A stretch of 64,000 nucleotides of DNA from Corythucha ciliata (taxonomy: Eukaryota > Arthropoda > Insecta > Hemiptera > Tingidae). The notes beneath the pieces were generated by a model. The model saw nothing but the letters and a program-made list of their open reading frames with translations. It had not been told where the DNA came from and did no database searches. Of this stretch, positions 55,540 through 64,000 are shown piece by piece; the stretch's first letter is position 1, and every line of letters starts with the position of its first letter. A program made the position numbers and the translations under genes. Location: positions 7,417,009 to 7,481,008 of the forward strand of contig CM075938.1 of NCBI GenBank assembly GCA_038030265.1. Reading direction: 5' to 3'.

Positions 55540-56110
55540 TGAGCTCTTTTATGAGCTTTTTTTTTCAATTTGTCCGTAAAACAGCTTCTTTTCTCAGTTT
55601 CATCCTCGGATTAACACTATTTTCTTAATTTAACTGCGAGTTTGAAGCGCTTTTTCTCAATTTTAGCCGCGAATGTTCGTTTTTCTCATCTAATTGAGCA
55701 TTGAATCGGCGCTTTTTATGAACTTTTAGCCACGAAATAGTGCTTTTTTACAAATCAAGCCACGAAGTTTCCGAAAGAATCCGTGCGTGTCGAATTGGCG
55801 CATTTTCTCAATTCTATCTGCGAATTACCGATTTTATCAACTATCTCTACTAATTTTTTACTCTAATTTTTTCCCATTAATAATTTTCATCTCAATCTCA
55901 ACCGCTAAGTTGCCTCAAGAATCGTCGAGTTGATGTTTTCTCAACTGTACCTATCAATTAGCACTTTTTCTTAACTTTTATAGCCGCAAATCGTTACGCT
56001 TCATCTTAATTTAAGCTGGGTATTTGCTTTTCTCTCAATTTCAGACACGAATATTAGCGGTTTTTCTCAATTTTAAAACTGAGTTAGTGATGTTTACTTA
56101 TATGTTTCCG
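55540..56110 (-). repeat. Array G (array A in reverse orientation)
   Basis: Units such as AATTTTAGCCGCGAATGTTC spaced roughly 30-35 bases with CTTTTTCTCAATTTTAGCC. This is the reverse complement of array A; more decayed than the other copies. Confidence 0.78.
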
Positions 56111-56319
56111 TAGGAAAGGGATTCAATGGTGCTCGTGGAAAAAATCGAGTCTTAGCTGACTTCATATTCTTGATACTTTCACATCTTATCAACCTAAAAC
56201 TCTTCATTAGTTCGCATCTATAAGGTTTTCAGGGGCTCCATCCGAGATCGCCAAAGGGCGATCGGAGGCACTATCGGTACACTAGAGTCCCCGAAATGCT
56301 TTTTCACTATTTATACTAA
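56111..56319. other. Spacer between arrays G and H
   Basis: No feature beyond a small hairpin GATCGCCAAAGGGCGATC at 56246-56263. Confidence 0.4.
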
Positions 56320-57260
56320 TTATTTAAACCCAAATTCCGATTTTTCACTTTAAAAAATAATTTTCGTGGGGTTAGCCTTACCAAAACCAAAATTTTACTG
56401 ATTTTGATATCGCAGAATCCAATTTCGCGGGCATCGCTCACCCAAAAAGCCCGCCCGGAAGTCGAAACAGTTATAATCCCTGAGTCACCTCTCTGTTCTT
56501 TCGTGCGGTTTTGTTCACACCGATGTCTTAGAACACGAGGTTTTCATCAGCTTTAAACCAGCATTTCGGGGATTTGGGCACTTTACCGCTCACCCAAAAA
56601 GCCAATTTTGCAGGACTACGTCCATAAGCCAATTTCGAGTGTATGACCCTTTCAAAACTGAAGTTTTATAGACTTGGCATTCGCAAAAACCAATTTCGCA
56701 GTTTTTGAACATAAAAAAACAATCAAATTTCGCATGTTGACTCCCTAAAAGCCGCAATTTTGCGGGGTTGGTCCGAAAAAAAAACAATTTCGTAGGTTTG
56801 GCCCACACAAAAAGTCAATTTTTTTGGGGGTTCAAACAGGCCAATTCACCTTTTTGGGCACATCATGAAGCACAATTCCATGGGTTTAGCTCTTTCGGAG
56901 TTCAAGTGTCACGAATTCGGTTACCCAGTTTCTCTCGTTATGAAGGGCAATGTCAGTCATTGTGCCACGGGCCTGGGAAATTTCGAACCTATTCGGAGGG
57001 ATTCACGTGCAATAAAAAATAATTTCGTGGGTTTGGCTCACGCATGGAGTCAATTTTAAGGTTCCAGCTTCTTCATAAAAGAAATTTCACCGTGCTGGTT
57101 CATTCATAAAACTAATCTTCGCGGGTCTGACTCCACGAAAAAACAAGATTTCGTGGCGTTGGTCCGTGAAAAACCCGATTTCACGTGTCTGGCTCACACG
57201 AAAAAAAAAGGCAATTTGGCGGGTTTCGTTGCATCAGAAACAGAATTTCGCACTATTGAC
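56320..57260 (+). repeat. Array H, degenerate ~31-base repeat
   Basis: Units on the theme CCAATTTCGCGGGTTTGGCT followed by CACCCAAAAAG, period about 31 bases. It is strongly degenerate. A further block lies at 62060-62205. Confidence 0.8.
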
Positions 57261-57261
57261 C

Positions 57262-57461
57262 CATTCGCAATAACTCCCCCCCCTCCCTGTACAGAACTCT
57301 GTCGTCGCTTTAGCTCTATCCCCACCCTGTGCGAAAAAAGAGGGAGTTTTATACGCTCTTACAATTAATTTGTTGTGGATCGATCATTTTTAGAGAAGCG
57401 ACTGCGAACCAGACCATTGGGGGAGCATTCGCTCTCCCTGAACTCACTTACGCCGCCCCTG
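57262..57461. other. Spacer with transposon-end-like edge
   Basis: Ends in CACTTACGCCGCCCCTG (57445-57461), the mirror of a CAGGGGCGGCG-type transposon terminus, directly where array F resumes. The partner end was not found. Confidence 0.4.
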
Positions 57462-58044
57462 GTTGGAGCTTTGCTGTGGTTGGACCTTGCCTGTGGTTGG
57501 ACCTTTCTAGTGGTTGGGCCTTTGCTGTGGTTGGACCTTTGTTTGTTTCGGAGGAACCATTGCTGTGGTTTGGCCTTTGCTGTGGTTTGATCTTTGCTGT
57601 GGTTGGGCCTTTGCTGTGGTTCGACCTTTGCTGAGGTTGGACCATTGCTGTGGTTGGACCTTTGTTTGTTTCGGAGCTTTGCTGTGGTTGGACGGGCCAT
57701 TGCTGTGGTTGGGCCTTTAGTGTGGTTCGATCTTTGCTGTGGTTGGCGCTTTGCTGTGGTTGGGCCTTTTCTGTGATCTGATATATTCTGTGGTTTGGCC
57801 GTTGCTGTGATTGAGGATTTACTCTTATCTAACCACAAGAAAAGTCCAACCACAGAAAAGGTCGAACCACAGCAATGATCGAACCACAGCGAAACGCCGT
57901 AAACACCGGATGGCGCTAACCACAGGAAAGGTCGAAACACAGCGAGACGCCCTAAACACTGAAGGTGCCAACCACAGCACAGGTCGAATCACAGCAAAGG
58001 TCGAACCACAGCAAAGATCGAACCACAGCGAAACGCCATAACCA
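57462..58044. repeat. Array F, second block, head-to-head
   Basis: To about 57810 the 17-base units read as GCTGTGGTTGG; from about 57832 they read in reverse (AACCACAGCAAAGGTCG). The reverse block is interrupted at 58044 by an R1-clade LINE and resumes at 59824. Confidence 0.9.
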
Positions 58045-59823
58045 GGATTGTGCCTTCTTCCCGCCCTGGCTTGATGCCTTGAAAGGCACATGACCAGGAT
58101 AAATCCTGACATGACGGCCGGAAGTGACCCGGCACGTGCAAGTCCTGGTTATCCTCGCTCCACTCCCCGTCAGCCACACCAGCTGGTCAAAGCTGGTGCG
58201 TTACCGGTGTGGACCGCTTGGCGGTGGGGAGTTTTACAGGTGGTCAAGTAGGGGCGAGGAGAGATACCCGTAAGATGAGCGCATGGTGCTACCGGCGAGC
58301 TGTTCTTTGTTGGAAACGATGGAGAGCGTCGGTCGATGTGGTTGTTCGCGGAGGTTCAGTCGTCGGTATTCTGGGTATCCAGTGGCGCTTGATTTTGGCC
58401 GATATTTGGGCCTGTTCCTCTCTGACTGCACCAAGCGTTGGCGAAGCACAGGAAGCGGCGGGCCGAGGTTTCACTAGCGACGAGATTCCTGAGATCGCTG
58501 GGTATTTGCCACCGATCTCGTTGACGACGGTATAACGGACAGCGAAGAATTACGTGCTCCGCTGTTTCGGCCTCGCCTCCCGCATGGGCAGTCAGGGCTG
58601 TCTCGACGGCGGTGGAAGTGGAGCTTTCCGTTGAAGGAGCCGTGACCCGAGAGAAGTTGCATGGCAGGATAGCTCAGAAAGCACCACTTCCAGCGCAAGC
58701 GTTCCTGCACGTCAGGAACGATGGCGAAGGTGTGGCGTCCTGTTGTTGCGGTTGACCATTCGCGTTGCCATTCCTGGGTGGCGGCGTGATGGCAGGCTTT
58801 CCGGTAGTCTGCGTCCTCGAGCGTTGCCGGGATGGGCTGTAGCCATGATGGTAGCGGATGGTGTGTGCCTAGTTTTCGGGCGCGCAAGGCCGCCAGCACG
58901 TCGAGCTCGACGTCAAGTGGGAGGACTCCAGCAATGACATGGAGTGTTAAATGCGCTGTAGTGGAGTAGGCGCGGAGAGCGGCGATTAGGATCCGGCGTT
59001 GTATGCTGCGCAGTTGTTGACGTTGGGCACCCACAATACACCACGTAGACCACGCGCGGGACAAACACCGCTTTGTACTATAGGAGCCTTTATTGGAAAG
59101 TGGGCCCCCATCCACAGCCGGAGATTCCTCGTAAGAAGTCTCAAGTGGGAGTTGTGGTGCTGGCCAGGTGCGCGATGTGCAGGGTTGGCAGTCCTGAGCG
59201 CATTATGGTCACTCCCAGATAATGTTGTCAGCGGCATCATTTGGTTGCGGAGCGTAGTGAGGTGATGCTGTGCTGGGAAGTGCTGTGTTCCGCGGAAGAT
59301 GGTGGTTGACGACTTGGCATAGTTAATTTTCAAGCGACGGGTGTCGCACCAGGATGTAACCTTGTTCGTCGATGCGGCGGAATTCCTGCCGGAATCGGTG
59401 ATGATCCGGGGCAGAGACGACTATAGCCAAGTCGTCAACGAACGCGGGGGCTGCCAACCCTGCCGCCTCAAGGTCGCGAAGGAGAGGGGCAAAGCCTAGA
59501 GCCCAAAGGAGGCATGCGGGAACCGCTCCTTGCGGGCACCCGCATGTGATTTCTCGCTCGGCAGTAGAGTAGAGCTGGCCACCAGACGGCGTTGAAGGCG
59601 CCGACCACGTCATAGCAGGCCACGGCGGTGATACGGTGGGGCGCGTCTTCAATTCGGCCACGAAGGTTTAGGATGGCGTGTTCGGTTGACCGTCCGGGGA
59701 TCCCTCCGAATTGCCATCAGTGGCAGTGGTCGTAGACCGTGGGTGGTAGTCGATTGACTATGAGCTTTTCGAAGGATTTAGCCTCCACAGAGAGCAGGGT
59801 GATAGGCCGATAACTGGAAGGGT
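58045..59823 (-). mobile_element. R1-clade LINE, 5'-truncated, in array F
   Basis: The insertion is flanked by a 15-base duplication GAAACGCCATAACCA (58030-58044 and 59824-59838). It contains RT from the fingers onward (59820 down), thumb and C-terminal region, then a 3' UTR that ends at 58045 without a poly(A) tail. The 5' truncation falls inside the RT. Minus-strand orientation. Confidence 0.9.
58474..59661 (-). pseudogene. R1-clade RT and C-terminal domain
   Basis: Upstream of 59661 in another frame lies SYRPITLLSVEAKSFEKLI. Then come GCPQGAVPACLLWALGF (motif B) and FVDDLAIVV (motif C) at 59580-59400, KINYAKSSTTIF and the R1-type RSIQRRILIAALRAYSTT and GVLPLDVELDVLAAL. The C-terminal WQREWSTATTGR, LLSGHGSFNGKLH and CPCGRRG block is characteristic of R1/TRAS/SART elements. 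Several frameshifts make it inactive. Confidence 0.85.
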
Positions 59824-59995
59824 GAAACGCCATAACCACAGGAAATCCCCAACTTCATCAAGGGTCGAACCCCAGCAAAGCGCAATAACCACAGTAAAGC
59901 AAAGCGCCAAAATCACAGTAAATCCCCGACCACAGTAAAGGACGAACCACAGTCAAGGCCCAACCACAGCAAACGTCCAAACCACAAAGACCTGT
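59824..59995 (-). repeat. Array F, remainder after the R1 insertion
   Basis: Reverse-oriented 17-base units (AACCACAGTAAAG and variants) continue the block cut at 58044. Confidence 0.85.
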
Positions 59996-62055
59996 GTCTG
60001 TCGAGAAAGAGTGGAGGTAATAAGACACCGGCCGGCGGTCTTAATTCCTTCGAGGCCCAGATTTCAGAAATCAAGACGAAGAAGAGAGGAAAACGTAACA
60101 GAAAAAAGCAAAGAGCCCAAGTTTCGGGATTTAAAAAAAAAAAAAAAAAAAAAAATAGTCATGAAGCGAGGTGCAATCTAAGCTGTGCTGAGGTTATGAA
60201 ACTGAGTTCGCCGAGCTATACGCGTAGCAAATATCCTAAGGTTGAACAACAAAAGAGACAGTTTCATTTTTTTTAAAAATATAAAACCTAGAGCTACTTT
60301 AAAAGCCACTCCCACTCTTACGTCAAAGCCAGCAGGTTTGACAACTCCTTTTTCCTCATATAAAAACACTGACTGAACCAGATTTTTTATTAGAATGGAA
60401 GAGGAAGACAACAAAATAAATTAATATAAAATGACTGTATGACGCGACTATAATAGAGGCACAGGTTTACGTTATATTCGAATCTCTTTTAATTATCTTG
60501 ACATAGATAGTTAACTGCGATGGTAATTACAGCAAAAACGAGGTATAGCGTTACGAGATTGGAATTCTTAATATGGCGCCCGCTATAAAAAACACACTCA
60601 TTTTGTAAAGAATTAGCCTTTTATACCAATTGCCTATCAATTCGTCAACTCTAAACGTAGAAAAATCTATGAAAACGAGATAATTAAATCGGTGCACAGT
60701 ATAACGAGAAAAAAACAATAATCCAAATAATTCTAGGCTTCTAGAAAAGTGGAATGCGCTATAGCTGGTATTTTCTGTAATCATTATCATTACTCTGGTT
60801 TTATGCAAAAAAAAAATATTATGTACATTAAAACATTTAAAAGGAGAAAAACAGGCTATTAGAGAAGAGTGTGAAATTCGTTTTGAAGGAAAAGAGTAAA
60901 TCTTCAAAACAAGCCTTCCGTCCGTGTTAATTGCAACTAAGAGGGGGCCTCTTGTAATTTTTGGGTAGCTCAACAAGCACAATAGCGTAGTATTATCTGA
61001 GGCTAATCATACACCACTGGCGGCATACACACGCCTTCCTACGAATTCTTTTTTTCTTTTTCTATAGTCTTCTTTTTATGCTCTCTTTCACTTTCTCTCA
61101 AACCCCCCCCCCCATCCTACTTGAACCCTTTCTCCGGTCGTTCTCTTTCAAACAAAATAATGAAAATTGTGAGTAATTAATTCTGATCTTACAAGAGAGT
61201 GCCGCTCGTATAATTAAAATGATATCATACTCCATGTATGCGGATACAGTGGTAAGCGGGGGAGGGGAGGAGACACCCCCCGTCTTCTCCCTTTTTGTGG
61301 GTGCTTCGTCTTCTCATCTTCTTTGATAGGGCTTTACAGACACACCGCACACACACACACACACACACAAACAGTGGGTGGAGGTCACTTTGTGTTGAGC
61401 CTTTCGTCGCCACGCCCACATCAACTTTCCCAACATCCTTATCCCACATCTTTGGAGCGACCCCGGCCGGGAAGCATGGTGTTTTCGACAAAAAAAAAAA
61501 ATGTGTTGGTGCTATCCTCTGGCATGATTTGAAGAAAAAAAAAAATTGCGTTTCCGGCGCTATTGGCCGAACAACTCAGACAAATATTATTATTCCCTGG
61601 GTTTGTAAGGAAAAAAATTATTAAACGGAGATGAATAAAACATATCAAATTATTCTTTTTCTTCAATTTCGGTTCACTGACACTTTATATAGTTATTTTT
61701 GCACTCCCACAAAGTGCATAAACGTTACACGCATGGCAAAGCAACTACATTATGCATAAACGACGAACCGAACAGAATAACAATAAACACGTATAGATAG
61801 AGAAATAATAAAAAATATGTATGAGCTGTATGGAAGAGTTCATTACTTCCGCATGGTGCCACAATAGTGTGTAGGGGGGGGGAGGGGTTATGGTGGAAAA
61901 TGGAGGATTGTATAGAACGTGAAAGTCCTCCGTCTTTATGGGCGGGGGACATGAACAAACTCAGGCTCAACAACAAGCTCACGGCTCGGGATCTGTTTTT
62001 TTTTTGTTTTTTTCCCGTGGATTTGGACTAATCGAAGCCAACCTCCTCCCCCCCC
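59996..62055. other. 2 kb without recognisable genes
   Basis: AT-rich. A runs at 60132-60154 and 61490; C run at 61104-61114; T run at 61997. A short (CA)n tract at 61348-61369. Short frames without conserved motifs. Confidence 0.4.
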
Positions 62056-62205
62056 CTCCAAAATTTCCCGAGTTTCGCGCAGTCAATTTCGCGTGCTTGA
62101 CACTCAAATATCAAATTTTCACTGGATTATCTCCATCAGACAAGCAATTTCCCGAGTTTGGGCCCTTCAAAACACAGCAATTTCTTGGGTTGAGGTCTTT
62201 CCGAT
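62056..62205 (+). repeat. Array H, short block
   Basis: Four to five units such as CAATTTCCCGAGTTTGGGCC at about 31-33-base spacing, matching the theme at 56320-57260. Confidence 0.65.
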
Positions 62206-62330
62206 TAGGGATGGCCTCGGGCTCAGGCTTTGGCCGGGCCTCGGGTTCCTGGCTCGGGCCGAGCTTCGGGTCGGGCCGGGCCGGGCTGAGAGCTGAAGCC
62301 CGACTCGGCCCGGCCGACTTCGGCCCGAAA
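62206..62330. repeat. GC-rich GGGCC/CGGCC repeat block
   Basis: Short repeats of CGGGCC/CTCGGG, then the complementary GGCCCGA at the right side, so it can fold. It resembles the CTCGGT subterminal repeats of the hAT-type element at 38514 in style, not sequence. Perhaps a solo transposon terminus. Confidence 0.5.
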
Positions 62331-63850
62331 TAGAAATTAGAAAAAATATAAAACGGTCAAACGGTGGTTTGACGGTCATTACCTCACGTCAACTCGTCCT
62401 CTTTCTGTCCTCTTTTTTGTCCTACCTTCACTTACTATACCATTATGAATATTATATTAAATTTTCTTGGGTAATTCTACAACAATGCACATTTTATACT
62501 CGCCTCGTTTTATTTGTTACTTCGCTTTTTTCCTCCATTTTAGTAGTCAAACGAGCTTGATAGAATGATGAAAGAAATGAGTGATGGAGTTTCGCGATAG
62601 GAAGGGCATTGTTAAAATGCCCAGCTTGGTAGGCCACAAGCTCGCAAATGCTCATTTTCGCCATAAAAAAATCATTAAAAGACCAGTTCCATGGATTATA
62701 TAATGAGGGAAAATTTTCCATATTTTAGGAAGACTAAAGAGGCAAGTGTAATCTCTCGGTCGAAATTACCTGTTCCGTGGGGTTAATAGACGCGAATTTC
62801 CCCAGTTTTTATAATCCTAGAAACTAAGGTACGAGAAATTTTCCAGTTTACCCAGTAGCGGATCCAAAAAACATTTTTGGGAGGGTACATTAAATTTCGC
62901 ATGCATGTCGTTACTTTGTAGGGGTATGATTGGTGGGGGGGGGGCTCCCGCTACGTTCTTGCTTTTTTGTCTGTTGAAGCCTCAAACTCACAATCAAGAG
63001 GTTTTCTCAGAGCATACGAAAACCAGCGCTCAATCCCCAAGCGCGTGGATCGTTCGTATCGCCACTGCTTTGGTCTGTCGTTTGTGCTGCCAGTTTTTGT
63101 GGAGGAACAGGACGCAAAATTCACTGTTAATTGTTCAACTGTACGCGGTTAAGGGAGACTTGTACATGTGTTTCCTGGACCCCCTCCAAGCATACGTCGC
63201 CTACTCGGCATTACGTAAATTATCACCACGAAAATCGGAAAATTGTAGGCTCCGTAAAATGATTCCGTATTTCTGCACCAATCCTGGATATCAAGGCCTC
63301 ATTTAAATCTCCAGGAGATTCTGCACGTGCGTACGATCTTTTTTCACGTTTCACCCCTGAAATAACTGTAAAACCCACATAAACTTTTATCTTGAAAATT
63401 GAAGGTCTTGGTCTTGCTGCAAGAGTCTTGCTGGTCTTGCTTTGTTGATTTATTTTTTTTCGTATTTACTTCGAGTGGTCTGTCTTTCGTTTTTTGTTTT
63501 TGTTGTTCTTTTTGAAGAAAACAATTGCATTGCATATCGAAAAAACAACTCAAAAACAACCTAGTTCGGGACTTATGAAATGAAAAATTTCTTTTTTTCA
63601 GTTTTATTCATTTACCCCCACCTCCGATATTTTTGGATGTTCTTCGTATTTTTCCTTCATATCTCGCCGTATACTGAAAAAAATGTAACCTGCCCCACCC
63701 TTCTGCAACCATGTGTGGTTTGAGAAGGCCAAAATAACGAAATTTGGGTTTCAAATGAGCTGAATTACTTTTTTGAACGAACCAAACCTGTCCATCTGGT
63801 AAGGAACAGCTGATTTTAATAAAGCGTAAATCCCCGAAATTGGTTTTAAG
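62331..63850. other. No recognisable gene
   Basis: AT-rich sequence. CAGTAGCGGATCCAAAAAAC at 62851 resembles a hAT-like terminus of the CAGTGGCG type, without a visible partner. A 133-codon frame at 62905-63306 shows no known motif. Confidence 0.4.
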
Positions 63851-63854
63851 GTGC

Positions 63855-63952
63855 CAATAATAATAATTATAGTGAGCGCCGGGTTTCGAACCCGGCAGGC
63901 GCCAAAGCCTTCTTTGGGCTCATACGCCGTACCCTGATCCAACTGTGCACTT
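63855..63952 (-). mobile_element. tRNA-like SINE head with ATT tail
   Basis: On the minus strand 63952-63871 folds like a tRNA. It has a T arm GCCGGG-TTCGAAA-CCCGGC with a good B box, an anticodon arm GAGCC-CAAAGAA-GGCTT, and a partly matched acceptor (AGTG...CACT). It is directly followed by an ATT-rich tail (63870-63855). The imperfect acceptor and the microsatellite tail favour a SINE or tRNA pseudogene over a working tRNA gene. Confidence 0.6.
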
Positions 63953-64000
63953 CACACCCGTACTACGCGGGCGTTTCGGTCGGTGCGCGGTTTGTTGAAC

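Noticed and set aside
62905..63306. 133-codon frame as a gene
   Set aside because: No recognisable domain, low-complexity start next to a G run and a transposon-end-like motif.

Overview
This is a eukaryotic window, most likely from an arthropod. Genes have short GT-AG introns (about 60-95 bases in the desaturases), and the proteins look like arthropod first-desaturases and a CLASP-type microtubule protein. The rest is dominated by non-LTR retrotransposons, a Penelope-like element, DNA transposons and degenerate tandem repeats. The species cannot be named from the sequence. One scaffold gap of exactly 500 N lies at 36395-36894.

Host genes are few. A CLASP-type C-terminal domain (three exons, 854-1698, +) sits tail to tail with an intact six-exon fatty-acyl desaturase (1809-3256, -). 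A nearly identical second desaturase lies at 25454-26898 (-), and a more diverged third at 35078-36935 (+), whose last exon is mostly lost in the N gap. All three share the same five intron positions and phases, so they come from gene duplication. Copies 1 and 2 also share non-coding flank, so the duplication was segmental.

Between desaturases 1 and 2 (4.2-25 kb) is a nest of mobile elements. One jockey-type LINE (J1, minus strand, about 4612-20694) is broken by a CR1-like LINE (14962-19396, 7-base target duplication), a Penelope-like element with pseudo-LTRs (11325-14576), and a hAT-like element (4983-9296) that itself carries a second CR1-like fragment, a repeat array and a MITE. Upstream of J1 lie a 149-base-arm palindrome holding two divergent tRNA-like sequences and an I-like LINE with an inverted internal segment.

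From 27.5 to 32.7 kb there are long degenerate arrays (A, C, D) with 30-, 21- and 30-base periods, then a BEL/Pao fragment. At 37.5-42.4 kb come a long foldback and a 3.9-kb hAT-type element (8-base target duplication) with an internal 1.4-kb tandem repeat. At 43.1-50.9 kb a second I-like LINE is split by a 4.76-kb PIF/Harbinger-like insertion (TAA duplication), inside which sits a hAT-type element (8-base duplication) filled with array D. From 54.2 to 60 kb there are more arrays (F, 17-base period; G; H), one of them split by a 5'-truncated R1-clade LINE with a 15-base target duplication. The last 4 kb is mostly unassigned, ending in a tRNA-like SINE.

The most unusual signal is that the array families A, C, D and H, although different, share a core close to CGAA(A)TyGnC followed by a T run, and that at least one such array is the cargo of a DNA transposon with perfect target duplications. 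This looks like an undescribed class of transposon-borne degenerate minisatellites.
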